Source: Gemmatimonadota bacterium
GTDB lineage: Bacteria > Gemmatimonadota > Gemmatimonadetes > Longimicrobiales > Gaopeijiaceae
NCBI GenBank assembly: GCA_016209995.1
Contig: JACQVC010000081.1
Span: 1 to 7,159, forward strand
Reading direction: 5' to 3'
Length of the DNA stretch: 7,159 nt
A program made the translations under genes and the position numbers. Every line of letters begins with the position of its first letter. The stretch's first letter is position 1. Of this stretch, positions 1 to 6,485 are shown piece by piece. The notes under the pieces were generated by a model. That model was given only the letters and a program-made list of their open reading frames with translations, was not told the origin of the DNA and searched no databases.

Positions 1-632
1 CTCAGCTCCATGCCGCTCACGACCACCGGGGTCTCTCCGCGAAACGGGAAACCCATCTCCTTGAGCAACGAGAAAGCCAAGTCGTCCTTGTCTGTCGTAG
101 TCACCACCGTGATGTCCATTCCGTGGACTTTCTGCACGCGGTCGTAGTCCACTTCCGGGAAAACCAGCTGCTCCTTGAGGCCAAACGTGTAGTTCCCCCG
201 CCCATCGAACGATCGAGTCGGGAGGCCTCGGAAGTCTCGAATACGCGGCACGACGACGTTGAGCAGACGATCCAGGAACTCGTACATCCGGTCGCGACGC
301 AGCGTTACACTCACACCCACGGGCATGCCGGCTCGCAGGGCAAAGTTGGATATCGACTTGCGAGCGCGTGTCACCACGGGCTGCTGTCCCGCGATCACGC
401 GCAGCTCCGCCACGATGCTGTCCAGCAGCTTCGACTCCCGTGAGCCCGCGCCCACGCCCACGTTGAGCACGATCTTCTCGAGGCGCGGCACCTCATGCAC
501 GTTCCCCAGCCGCAGATCCTGCATCAGTTTCGGGCGTACGCGGTCCTCGTAATGCTTCTTCAGCCGCGGCCGGGTCCTCTTCATAGCCACCTGCGGCGGC
601 GCTTTCTGCCTCTCCACTGCCTGCTTTGCCAT
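1..632 (-). CDS. rplE: Large ribosomal subunit protein uL5 (partial, 3' end cut by window edge)
   Basis: L5 binds 5S rRNA and helps form the central protuberance of the 50S subunit, contacting S13 and P-site tRNA. The 210 visible residues hold the family core: VPRLEKIVLNVGVG near 48-61, TRARKSISNF near 88-97, VPRIRDFRGL near 128-137 and SFDGRGNYTFGLKEQLVFPE near 141-160. The ATG at 632-630 is chosen because GAGG lies six bases upstream; the later ATG at 584-582 (MKRTRPRL) has a weaker site. The chosen start gives a lysine/alanine-rich N-terminal extension of about 16 residues. The usual bacterial C-terminus (FPFR, residues 195-198) is passed, and at least twelve more residues follow before the window ends, so the tail is longer than the 179-residue E. 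coli protein. It follows rplX after 71 bases. Family assignment is certain; the exact start is likely, not proven. Confidence 0.97.
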   Translation of the reverse strand, partial: MAKQAVERQKAPPQVAMKRTRPRLKKHYEDRVRPKLMQDLRLGNVHEVPRLEKIVLNVGVGAGSRESKLLDSIVAELRVIAGQQPVVTRARKSISNFALRAGMPVGVSVTLRRDRMYEFLDRLLNVVVPRIRDFRGLPTRSFDGRGNYTFGLKEQLVFPEVDYDRVQKVHGMDITVVTTTDKDDLAFSLLKEMGFPFRGETPVVVSGMEL

Positions 633-703
633 CCGTATCCTCGTGGCGCCCGTGCCTCCATCCGTGGAGGGGTCGGGCGGTCTAACCCGCTAACTCGTTG
701 ACG
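633..703 (-). repeat. rplX–rplE gap with octamer pair and small hairpin
   Basis: This 71-base gap has no gene. On the transcribed strand it carries GTTAGCGG followed directly by GTTAGACC (694 down to 679), two units of the same octamer family seen after tuf and rpsS; the second ends in AGACC like the last unit of the tuf array. Further on, CCTCCA (670-665) and TGGAGG (660-655) form a 6-bp hairpin with a four-base loop. The functional rplE Shine-Dalgarno sequence (GAGG at 642-639) lies outside that stem. Confidence 0.6.
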
Positions 704-1069
704 TCACCGCGGCTTGGGAATCGGATTGCCCGACTTCACCGCGATGCGTTCTTTCGTGCCATCGGCCTCGACCCGCATTCTGACGCGGCTCGCGTTCCCG
801 CTGCCCGCATCGACGAGCATGACGTTCGAGATGTGGATCGGAGCTTCGAACGTCATGATCCCGCCTTCCGGATCCTGCGGCGTCGGCCGCCTGTGCCGCT
901 TGCGCTGGTTCACGCCCTCGACGACCACGAGCGCGCGGTCCGGGATGACCCTGAGCACCGTACCTTCTGAATCGCGATAGTTGCCCCGGATCACCTTGAC
1001 CCGATCGCCCTTCATGATGTTGTAGGTTGGCCGGGGGCCCTTGGCTGCGGCGTTTCCACGTCTCTTCAC
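704..1069 (-). CDS. rplX: Large ribosomal subunit protein uL24
   Basis: L24 binds 23S rRNA early in 50S assembly and sits near the exit of the peptide tunnel. The 121-residue product has the KOW motif at about residues 20-46 ([20 protein letters not shown]) and the family segment [20 protein letters not shown], followed by the HISNVMLVD strand. The start codon is GTG, overlapping the rplN stop as GTGA (1066-1069), with GGAGG four bases upstream inside the end of rplN. An internal ATG at residue 19 would give the more standard MKGDRVKV start but has no Shine-Dalgarno sequence. The GTG start gives an 18-residue basic N-terminal extension. The gene ends in TGA. The overlap implies translation coupled to rplN. 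Confidence 0.96.
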   Translation of the reverse strand: MKRRGNAAAKGPRPTYNIMKGDRVKVIRGNYRDSEGTVLRVIPDRALVVVEGVNQRKRHRRPTPQDPEGGIMTFEAPIHISNVMLVDAGSGNASRVRMRVEADGTKERIAVKSGNPIPKPR

Positions 1070-1434
1070 AGGACCTCCGGCGCCAGCGAGACGATCTTCA
1101 TGAATCTCTTCTCGCGAAGCTCACGGCCCACCGGGCCGAATATGCGCGTGCCGCGAGGCTCGCCCTGATCCGTGATCAGCACGGCGGCGTTGTCGTCGAA
1201 ACGGATGTACGAGCCGTCTTTGCGGCGAACCTCTTTGGTCGTGCGCACGATGACGGCCTTCGCCACTTCACCTTTGCGGACCGAGCCCTCGGGGATCGCG
1301 TCCTTGACGGTCACCACAATGACGTCCCCGATGCGCGCGTAGCGGCGGCGTGACCCACCCAAGACGCGGATGCAGAGCGCGCGTCTCGCGCCCGTGTTGT
1401 CCGCAATCCTGATGACCGATTCCTGTTGAATCAT
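1066..1434 (-). CDS. rplN: Large ribosomal subunit protein uL14
   Basis: L14 is a 50S interface protein that contacts 16S rRNA in the 70S ribosome (bridge B8) and is the docking site of the silencing factor RsfS. The 122-residue length is typical. The conserved MIQQES start, [18 protein letters not shown] (about 11-28) and [15 protein letters not shown] are all visible, as is the C-terminal [20 protein letters not shown] block. The start is ATG, with GGTGGAG eight bases upstream. In E. coli this is the first gene of the spc operon. Here it also follows the widest gap of its neighbourhood (90 bases with a strong hairpin), while downstream it overlaps rplX by four bases. I saw no convincing promoter in the gap. 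Confidence 0.98.
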   Translation of the reverse strand: MIQQESVIRIADNTGARRALCIRVLGGSRRRYARIGDVIVVTVKDAIPEGSVRKGEVAKAVIVRTTKEVRRKDGSYIRFDDNAAVLITDQGEPRGTRIFGPVGRELREKRFMKIVSLAPEVL

Positions 1435-1524
1435 ACCCTGGACTCCACCCGAACCCGTTCAGCACGCCGCTCCCGATGACTCAGCTCTTACCCCACGCAA
1501 CGTTCCGTTGCGTGGGGACCCCCG
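1435..1524 (-). promoter_or_regulatory. rpsQ–rplN gap (S10/spc operon boundary position)
   Basis: This 90-base non-coding gap sits exactly where the E. coli S10 operon ends (rpsQ) and the spc operon begins (rplN). It holds a perfect 12-bp stem-loop (annotated separately) just after the rpsQ stop, and the rplN ribosome binding site (GGTGGAG) at its far end. Between them I see no good -35/-10 pair for a sigma-70 promoter. The presence of a gap and hairpin is direct observation. Reading it as a transcription-unit boundary is inference. Confidence 0.5.
1491..1517 (-). terminator. Perfect 12-bp stem, 3-base loop; possible terminator or RNA-processing hairpin
   Basis: CCCCACGCAACG at 1491-1502 and CGTTGCGTGGGG at 1506-1517 are exact reverse complements, separated by three bases (GAA on the transcribed strand). 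The hairpin starts seven bases after the rpsQ TAA. The base that follows on the transcript is U, but the next bases are AAGAGC, so the U-tract of a classical intrinsic terminator is missing. It could be a U-tract-less terminator, a pause or attenuation site, or a stability/processing hairpin between the S10 and spc parts. The stem is certain; its role is not. Confidence 0.5.
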
Positions 1525-1806
1525 TTAGCGCGCGCGCTCGATCAGTTCCACGACGCGCCAGCGCTTCAGCTTCGATAGCGGGCGCGTTTCAATGATGCGC
1601 ACGGTGTCGCCCACGTGACACTCCCTTTTCTCATCGTGCGCGTAGTACTTCTTCGTGCGCGTGATCCGCTTGCCGTACTCAGCGTGCTCGACCTGGCGCT
1701 GCACCTCCACCACCACGGTCTTGGACTGCTTATCGCTGACCACCGTGCCTATGCGCATCTTGCGGTCGTTGGACCGCGCTTCAACCGGCTTCGTCGCGTC
1801 GTTCAT
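1525..1806 (-). CDS. rpsQ: Small ribosomal subunit protein uS17
   Basis: S17 is a primary 16S rRNA binding protein that nucleates assembly of the 5' domain of the 30S subunit. The 93-residue product shows the OB-fold signature [20 protein letters not shown] (about 18-37), then the [35 protein letters not shown] block that ends nearly all bacterial S17 proteins. The start ATG lies 11 bases after the rpmC TAG, with a modest GGGGA seven bases upstream. This start gives a hydrophilic N-terminal stretch about ten residues longer than the E. coli protein, which is common in the family. The stop is TAA. It is the last gene of the S10 block. Confidence 0.98.
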   Translation of the reverse strand: MNDATKPVEARSNDRKMRIGTVVSDKQSKTVVVEVQRQVEHAEYGKRITRTKKYYAHDEKRECHVGDTVRIIETRPLSKLKRWRVVELIERAR

Positions 1807-1817
1807 CCGTGATTCCC

Positions 1818-2021
1818 CTACTTCTTCCCCGCGGCCAGCTCCCGCTCCCGCAGGATCGTCTTCAGGCGGGCGATATCGCGGCGGAGCTTCGGGAGCAGTG
1901 TGGGATTCTCCACGTCCATGGTCGCGCTCCGGAAGCGAAGGCGGAACAGCTCCTCCTTGAGCTCCTTGAGCTTGGCCTGCATCTCCTGGTCCGTCATCTC
2001 GCGGATCTCCTCCGGCCGCAT
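1818..2021 (-). CDS. rpmC: Large ribosomal subunit protein uL29
   Basis: L29 sits beside L23 at the exit of the 50S peptide tunnel and contributes to the docking surface for trigger factor and SRP. The 67-residue product is a two-helix, charged protein with the family pattern [23 protein letters not shown] and [22 protein letters not shown]. The ATG follows the rplP stop after only three bases, and its Shine-Dalgarno sequence (GGGAGG, seven bases upstream) lies within the last codons of rplP, so translation is probably coupled. The stop is TAG. Confidence 0.97.
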   Translation of the reverse strand: MRPEEIREMTDQEMQAKLKELKEELFRLRFRSATMDVENPTLLPKLRRDIARLKTILRERELAAGKK

Positions 2022-2024
2022 CGC

Positions 2025-2447
2025 CTATCCTCCCAAGAACTCGCCGCGGATGACGAGCCGCGTCCGCACGGGCAACTTCGCGGCCGCCAGCTTCGCGGCG
2101 CGCTCCGCAACATCCTTCGTGATGCCTTCGAGCTCGAAGAGGATGCGACCCGGCTTCACCACGGCCACCCAGCCCTCCGGGTTCCCCTTGCCCTTACCCA
2201 TCCGTGTCTCGGCCGGCTTCTTCGTGATCGGCTTGTCCGGGAATATCCGGATCCACACCTTCCCACCCCGCTTGATGTGGCGAGTCATCGCCACGCGAGC
2301 CGCTTCGATCTGCCGGTTCGAGACCCAGGCGGCATCGAGGCTCTGCAGGCCGTACTCGCCGAACGCCACGTTGTTACCGCGCGTGGCCTTCCCCCGCATG
2401 CGACCCTTCTGACGCTTCCGGTACTTGACTCTCTTCGGCGCTAGCAT
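2025..2447 (-). CDS. rplP: Large ribosomal subunit protein uL16
   Basis: L16 joins late in 50S assembly, organises the A-site region of 23S rRNA and helps place aminoacyl-tRNA. The 140-residue product starts with the classic [19 protein letters not shown] and contains the conserved [24 protein letters not shown] region, including the arginine of RMGKGKG that in E. coli (Arg81) is hydroxylated. The C-terminal helix and [10 protein letters not shown] strand are intact. AAGGAG lies nine bases before the ATG, in the 18-base gap after rpsC. The stop is TAG. Nothing unusual in the protein. Confidence 0.98.
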   Translation of the reverse strand: MLAPKRVKYRKRQKGRMRGKATRGNNVAFGEYGLQSLDAAWVSNRQIEAARVAMTRHIKRGGKVWIRIFPDKPITKKPAETRMGKGKGNPEGWVAVVKPGRILFELEGITKDVAERAAKLAAAKLPVRTRLVIRGEFLGG

Positions 2448-2465
2448 GCCACCAGTCTCCTTCGG

Positions 2466-3125
2466 CTACACCCCCGTCGAGTACGTCTTGCCGCGCCGAT
2501 CCTCCGTCACCTCGCCGCGGAAGATCCAGACTTTGACGCCCACGGGTCCATAGGTGGTCTTGGCCGTCGCCTGCGCGTAATCGATATCGGCGCGCAGGGT
2601 GTGCAGCGGTACGCGCCCTTCGTGATAGCCCTCCCTGCGCGCGATCTCGGCGCCGCCCAGCCGCCCCGCACACTGTACCTTGATCCCCTGCGCACCGGCC
2701 CGCATCGCCGACTGCACGGCGCGCTTCATGGCCCGCCGGAACGAGATTCGCTGGCGCAGTTGGTGAGCCACGTTCTCGGCCACGAGCTTACCGTCGACCT
2801 CCGGACGCTTGATCTCTTCGACGTTCACAGCCACATCGCTCTGCGTGAGAACTTTCAGCTCGTCACGCAGCTTGTCGACCTCCGCACCGCGCTTGCCAAT
2901 GACGACGCCCGGGCGAGCCGTGTGCACCGTGACGACGATCTTCTGCGGCTTGCGCTCGATCTCGACGCGCGAGATCGCCGCGTGAGCCAGCCGCCTGAAC
3001 AGATAGCGGCGCATCGTCTCGTCTTCGGCCAGCAGCTTGGGGAAATCTTTCTCGGCGTACCACCGCGATCTCCAGTTCGTCAGAATCCCGAGGCGGAATC
3101 CGATCGGATGCGTCTTCTGGCCCAT
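2466..3125 (-). CDS. rpsC: Small ribosomal subunit protein uS3
   Basis: S3 lies at the mRNA entry tunnel of the 30S subunit and, with S4 and S5, forms the ribosomal mRNA helicase. The 219-residue product starts [13 protein letters not shown]. It has a type-II KH domain with the GKRG loop at residues 77-80 ([17 protein letters not shown]) and the C-terminal domain marked by [20 protein letters not shown] and [23 protein letters not shown]. The ATG is seven bases after the rplV stop, and its AAGGAGG lies inside the last codons of rplV at a rather long 12-base spacing. The stop is TAG. The tail is short compared with E. coli (233 residues). Confidence 0.98.
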   Translation of the reverse strand: MGQKTHPIGFRLGILTNWRSRWYAEKDFPKLLAEDETMRRYLFRRLAHAAISRVEIERKPQKIVVTVHTARPGVVIGKRGAEVDKLRDELKVLTQSDVAVNVEEIKRPEVDGKLVAENVAHQLRQRISFRRAMKRAVQSAMRAGAQGIKVQCAGRLGGAEIARREGYHEGRVPLHTLRADIDYAQATAKTTYGPVGVKVWIFRGEVTEDRRGKTYSTGV

Positions 3126-3132
3126 GCGGCGG

Positions 3133-3492
3133 TCAACCCTCCTTCTTCTGCGTGTCGACGATGATGGTGATGTGGCTCGTTCGCTTGTGGATCGGCACGG
3201 CCCGCCCCATCGCCGCGGCGCGCCAGCGCTTCAGCGTCGGCCCCTCGTTCACATACGCCTCGAGCACGACCAGCTCATCCAGATCGAAGAACTCGCCTTG
3301 CGCCGAAGCCTTCTGCTGCGCGTTCGCCACGGCCGAGCGCAAGGTCTTGTCGATCGGCTCCGCCGCTTTCTGCTTCGAGTACTGCAGTACCGCGTAGGCC
3401 TCGTTCACGGCTCTACCACGAATGAGATCGATGACGAGCCTCGCCTTGCGGGGGCTCATACGCAGGTACTTCGCTATCGCCCTTCCTTGCAT
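3133..3492 (-). CDS. rplV: Large ribosomal subunit protein uL22
   Basis: L22 contacts all six domains of 23S rRNA. Its long beta-hairpin lines the narrow part of the nascent-peptide tunnel, near the site where macrolides bind. The 119-residue product has the N-terminal signature [19 protein letters not shown] (about 9-27) and the hairpin region about 83-105 (NEGPTLKRW to [14 protein letters not shown]), with no insertion or deletion obvious to the eye. It starts at ATG with only a modest GAGG nine bases upstream. It is separated from rpsS by a 78-base gap, unusually wide for this part of the operon. The stop is TGA. Confidence 0.97.
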   Translation of the reverse strand: MQGRAIAKYLRMSPRKARLVIDLIRGRAVNEAYAVLQYSKQKAAEPIDKTLRSAVANAQQKASAQGEFFDLDELVVLEAYVNEGPTLKRWRAAAMGRAVPIHKRTSHITIIVDTQKKEG

Positions 3493-3570
3493 CGTCTCGA
3501 GCCTCGCTTACACGCTCGTCGGGTCAGCCCTCAGGGCCTTCGACTCTCCATCCGCTGACCCGCTCACCCG
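3493..3570 (-). repeat. rpsS–rplV gap with octamer array and inverted copy
   Basis: This 78-base gap holds no gene. On the transcribed strand it opens with a tandem octamer array that begins in the rpsS stop codon itself: TAGCGG, then GTGAGCGG, then GTCAGCGG, then a partial ATGG (3573 down to 3548). An inverted copy follows: CGGGTCAGC at 3520-3528 is the exact reverse complement of GCTGACCCG at 3554-3562, so a 9-bp stem with a 25-base loop can form. A small GCCC/GGGC palindrome lies inside the loop. The repeats are observed; the function is unknown. Confidence 0.7.
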
Positions 3571-3879
3571 CTACGCCTCCCCACCCTCCCCCTCGACCTT
3601 CACCTTACGGTCCGCCGCCATGCGGCCGCTGTGCCCGCGAAACAGGCGAGTCGGCGCGAACTCGCCAAGCTTGTGACCCACCATGTTCTCGGTGATGTAC
3701 ACGGGAATGAACTTGTTCCCGTTGTGCACCGCCAGCGTATGTCCGACGAACTCGGGCGAGATGGTGGAAGCACGGGCCCAAGTCTTGATCACTCGCTTCT
3801 CGCCCCGACTCCCCATCTTGCGGATCTTCTCCGTGAGCTTCGCATCCAGATGGGGTCCCTTCTTCAAACTTCTCGGCAT
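3571..3879 (-). CDS. rpsS: Small ribosomal subunit protein uS19
   Basis: S19 pairs with S13 in the head of the 30S subunit, close to the A-site tRNA. The 102-residue product has the full family core: [15 protein letters not shown] at the start, [24 protein letters not shown], then [25 protein letters not shown] short charged tail ([13 protein letters not shown]) ends the protein. The ATG comes nine bases after the rplB stop. Its AGGAG overlaps that TAG stop codon, six bases from the ATG, so coupled translation is likely. The rpsS stop is also TAG and forms the first unit of the octamer array downstream. Confidence 0.98.
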   Translation of the reverse strand: MPRSLKKGPHLDAKLTEKIRKMGSRGEKRVIKTWARASTISPEFVGHTLAVHNGNKFIPVYITENMVGHKLGEFAPTRLFRGHSGRMAADRKVKVEGEGGEA

Positions 3880-3888
3880 GATCTGCTC

Positions 3889-4731
3889 CTAACGCGTGGC
3901 CTTGCCTCGCCTGCGCCCACTCACGACGAGCTTGTTGCTCGCTTTCTTCGGCTTGCGCGTCTTCTTGCCCTCCGGCTTCCCCCACGGCGTCACGGGAGGA
4001 CGTCCGCCCGAGCTCTTCCCCTCTCCACCGCCCAGCGGGTGGTCGACCGGGTTCATGGCCACGCCGCGGACCTTCGGCCGGCGGCCTCGCCAGCGCGCGG
4101 CGCCCGCCTTCCCGATGGATTCGAGCTCGTGCTCCGCGTTGCCCACCTGCCCGATCGTAGCCATACACTCCTTGCGCACTCGCCGGACTTCGGTCGACGG
4201 CAAGCGCAGGGTCACGTAGTCACCTTCCTTGGCCACGACCTGCACGCCAGATCCGGCCGAGCGCGACATCTGCCCGCCCTTGCCGGCCCTCAGCTCAACG
4301 TTGTGCACGACGGTGCCCAGCGGGATCCTTTCCAACGGCAGCGCGTTGCCCAGCCGGATGTCGGCTTCCGGACCCGAGGTAATGACGTCACCCACGCTCA
4401 GGCCCCGCGCGTGCAGGACGTAGCGCTTCTCACCATCGACATAGTGGATCAGGGCGATGTTCGCGGTGCGGTTCGGATCGTACTCGATCGCCGCTACCTT
4501 CCCGGGGATCCCGATCTTGTCCCGCTTGAAATCGATGCGGCGGTAGTTCCTGCGGTGCCCGCCGCCCCGATGCCGAACCGTGATGTGCCCGTGATGATTC
4601 CGACCCCCTTGCTTGCGCAGGGGCTCCAGCAGCGAGCGCTCCGGCTCGCTGCGCGTGATCTCGTCACGCACGACGACCGAGCGGAAGCGCGTCCCCGGCG
4701 TCGTCGGCTTGAAGCTCTTGATGCGGCCCAT
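3889..4731 (-). CDS. rplB: Large ribosomal subunit protein uL2
   Basis: L2 is among the most conserved ribosomal proteins, needed for subunit association, tRNA binding and peptidyl-transferase activity. The 280-residue product has the N-terminal [11 protein letters not shown], the OB-fold region with [19 protein letters not shown] (about 43-61), the SH3-like domain, and the C-terminal [16 protein letters not shown] motif. The histidine at residue 231 corresponds to the functionally important His229 of E. coli. The ATG overlaps the rplW stop by one base (TAATG), with GAGGTG five bases upstream in the end of rplW: a clear coupled joint. The stop is TAG. Confidence 0.99.
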   Translation of the reverse strand: MGRIKSFKPTTPGTRFRSVVVRDEITRSEPERSLLEPLRKQGGRNHHGHITVRHRGGGHRRNYRRIDFKRDKIGIPGKVAAIEYDPNRTANIALIHYVDGEKRYVLHARGLSVGDVITSGPEADIRLGNALPLERIPLGTVVHNVELRAGKGGQMSRSAGSGVQVVAKEGDYVTLRLPSTEVRRVRKECMATIGQVGNAEHELESIGKAGAARWRGRRPKVRGVAMNPVDHPLGGGEGKSSGGRPPVTPWGKPEGKKTRKPKKASNKLVVSGRRRGKATR

Positions 4732-5045
4732 TAGCCCACCTCGTACAGCTCGATTTTGTCGCCCTGCGCCAGCCTGACCAGAGCTTTCTTGAACGCCGGA
4801 CGTCGGCCCACCTCGCGGGCGCCCCGGCTCATCAAGCCCATATGCCCGCGCCGCGCCTTCCCCGGATAACGCATCGTGTTCACGGCCAGGACGCGAACGC
4901 CCCAGAGTTGTTCCACGGCCCGCGCGATCTCGACCTTGTTAGCGTCAGGGTTCACGATGAACGTGTAGACGTTGTCTCGCTCGATCTGCGCCGTAGATCG
5001 CTCGGTGACGAGGGGCCGCAGCATCACCTCGCGTGGATCACGCAC
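4731..5045 (-). CDS. rplW: Large ribosomal subunit protein uL23
   Basis: L23 forms the main docking site for trigger factor and SRP at the exit of the peptide tunnel. I place the start at the GTG at 5045-5043, giving 104 residues that begin (M/V)[16 protein letters not shown], matching the usual RDPR(E/D)V-I-RPLVTEKS opening of the family. GGGAG sits six bases upstream. This start overlaps the rplD stop by eight bases. An ATG at 5024 (MLRPLV) would drop the conserved RDPREV and has a poor spacing. A longer open frame to 5129 lies wholly inside rplD and adds arginine-rich sequence unlike L23. [25 protein letters not shown] and the extended loop with [14 protein letters not shown] are typical. 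The stop is TAA. Confidence 0.95.
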   Translation of the reverse strand: MRDPREVMLRPLVTERSTAQIERDNVYTFIVNPDANKVEIARAVEQLWGVRVLAVNTMRYPGKARRGHMGLMSRGAREVGRRPAFKKALVRLAQGDKIELYEVG

Positions 5046-5715
5046 CCTCGTCTCCCTTCTCATCCTGGGCCAAATCCTCCGCGTCCTCCGCGGCCACAGA
5101 CCCCGCTCTCTCCAGGGCCGGGCGCTCAATGACCACCGTGCCGGCCCACAAGAGATCGTAGATCGACTCGGCCCCGAAAGACCGCACCACCACGTCCGGT
5201 AGATTGCGAGCGGACAGGTAGACCAGCGGTTTGTGCCCGTCCGTGAGAAGCAGGACGCGATCCTCGGCGCCCACCGTCTCGATCAGCTCGATCATGCGCT
5301 TCGTCTTGGGCTGCTCCAGCTCCAGTGGCTCGACGATGATGATCCGGTCCGCCTCGGCGCGCGCGTTGAACGCCGACCTGCGGGCAAGCTGACGCACCTT
5401 CTTCGGCAGCTGCTGCCGCCAGTCTCGCGGCATCGGCGGATGCGCGACCCCTCCACCCGGCCACTGCGGGGCACGGATGGTGCCCTGCCGGGCTCGCCCC
5501 GTCCCCTTCTGGCGCCAGGGTTTCCGGCCGCCCCCGCTCACCTGACCGCGGCTCTTCGCCGCAGCCGTGCCCTGCCGCTGGTTCGCCTGATAGGCAACGA
5601 CGGCCCGATGCATCGCCGCTTCGTTGACGATCCCGTCGAACAGCCAGTCCGGCAGCGGGCGCGCCCGCCCCTTCTTGCCGTCCGCCTTGTAGTATCGTGC
5701 TTTGTACATCTTCAC
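5038..5715 (-). CDS. rplD: Large ribosomal subunit protein uL4
   Basis: L4 has a globular surface domain and a long loop reaching the peptide tunnel, where it meets L22. In E. coli it also represses its own S10 operon. The loop is clear at about residues 56-85, with GGGRKPWRQKGTGRARQGTI, followed by LPKKVRQLARRSAFNARAE. The product is 225 residues when counted from the GTG at 5715-5713, which overlaps the rplC stop as GTGA. An ATG two codons later (5709) is an equally plausible start, since neither has a strong Shine-Dalgarno sequence. The C-terminus carries an acidic alanine-rich tail of about 22 residues (AGSVAAEDAEDLAQDEKG and on), absent in the 201-residue E. coli protein. The stop is TGA. 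Confidence 0.97.
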   Translation of the reverse strand: MKMYKARYYKADGKKGRARPLPDWLFDGIVNEAAMHRAVVAYQANQRQGTAAAKSRGQVSGGGRKPWRQKGTGRARQGTIRAPQWPGGGVAHPPMPRDWRQQLPKKVRQLARRSAFNARAEADRIIIVEPLELEQPKTKRMIELIETVGAEDRVLLLTDGHKPLVYLSARNLPDVVVRSFGAESIYDLLWAGTVVIERPALERAGSVAAEDAEDLAQDEKGDEGA

Positions 5716-6323
5716 TTCGTGACGTAGACGTAACCGTTGCGGGGCCCGGGCACCGCTCCCTTGACGAAGAGCAGGTTCCGCCCCGAATCGACGCGAACCA
5801 CCTGCAGGTTGCGCACCGTCACGCGGGCATCGCCCATGTGACCCGGCAGCCTCTTTCCCTTGATCACGCGCGACGGATCGGTGCCCGGGCCCTGTGTCCC
5901 GGGGTTGCGGCGCTCCGGGTTCCCGTGCGAGCCCGGGCGACCGTGGAAGCCGTGCCGCTTCATCACGCCCTGGAAGCCTCGTCCCTTCGACGTCCCGGTC
6001 ACCTTGACCCGATCACCCGCCGAAAACTGCTCGACCGTGAGCTGCTGGCCGACCTCGAACTGCTCGTCAGACTTCAGGCGAAACTGACGCAGGACCTGGG
6101 GCGCTGCCTCCAACCCCGACTTCTGGGCATGCCCCACCTCCGCGCGGGTGGCCCGCCTCGCCTTCTTGCGGCCGAATCCGAGCTGCACACCGCGTCCACC
6201 CTGCCACTCTACGACGCGGACGACCGGACACGGACCCGCCTCGAGGACGGTCACCGGAACCGCGAGCCCATCCTTATCGAAGACCCGGGTCATACCGATC
6301 TTCTTCCCAATGATCCCCGCCAT
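5712..6323 (-). CDS. rplC: Large ribosomal subunit protein uL3
   Basis: L3 initiates 50S assembly and sends a loop close to the peptidyl-transferase centre. The 203-residue product begins MAGIIGKKIGMTRVFD and has KVTGTSKGRGFQGVMKRHGFHG (about 107-128), KGKRLPGHMGDARVTV (about 155-170) and the C-terminal NLLFVKGAVPGPRNGYV. Between these, the loop usually written as PGSIG plus a variable residue reads PGTQGP (141-146). The glutamine methylated by PrmB in E. coli (Gln150) aligns with Pro146. The start ATG has GGAG eight bases upstream. The gene overlaps rplD by four bases and is separated from rpsJ by 316 bases of repeats. The stop is TGA. Confidence 0.98.
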   Translation of the reverse strand: MAGIIGKKIGMTRVFDKDGLAVPVTVLEAGPCPVVRVVEWQGGRGVQLGFGRKKARRATRAEVGHAQKSGLEAAPQVLRQFRLKSDEQFEVGQQLTVEQFSAGDRVKVTGTSKGRGFQGVMKRHGFHGRPGSHGNPERRNPGTQGPGTDPSRVIKGKRLPGHMGDARVTVRNLQVVRVDSGRNLLFVKGAVPGPRNGYVYVTK

Positions 6324-6392
6324 TCCGCTACACTCCTCGCGCCTCTAGTGCCCGCCACCACTTCATGTGTTGTCCTGCGCCACCTCTGCGAG

Positions 6393-6453
6393 GCGCCGGG
6401 TCGGGGGCTCTCCCCGAGGGACCCTCGGAACGGGGGATCCAAAGGCCCCCGTT
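6393..6453. repeat. Partial direct copy (copy A) of the rpsJ–rplC element
   Basis: This 61-base stretch matches 6489-6548 with only two substitutions and one extra G. The second part, 38 bases at 6416-6453, is identical to 6511-6548. It holds the left arm and most of the core hairpin (AACGGGGG at 6429-6436 against CCCCCGTT at 6446-6453, nine-base loop) but has no inverted right arm of its own. It is probably a relic or partial duplicate of the neighbouring element. Confidence 0.85.
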
Positions 6454-6485
6454 GCGTAGTGGTCTTGCTTGCACCCCTTCCCCCT

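Noticed and set aside
1809..2444. 211-residue plus-strand frame opposite rplP and rpmC, and similar long plus-strand frames at 5697-6512 and 2601-3164
   Set aside because: Shadows of conserved minus-strand genes; no recognisable domain and no independent ribosome binding context.
3631..4734. 367-residue open frame on the plus strand opposite rplB and rpsS
   Set aside because: It is antisense to two certain ribosomal protein genes, with a His/Arg/Leu-rich product typical of the opposite strand of GC-rich coding DNA.
5046..5129. Longer N-terminus for L23 starting at 5129
   Set aside because: The added residues are arginine/tryptophan-rich, lie completely inside rplD and do not resemble L23, whereas the GTG at 5045 gives the standard RDPREV opening with a good ribosome binding site.
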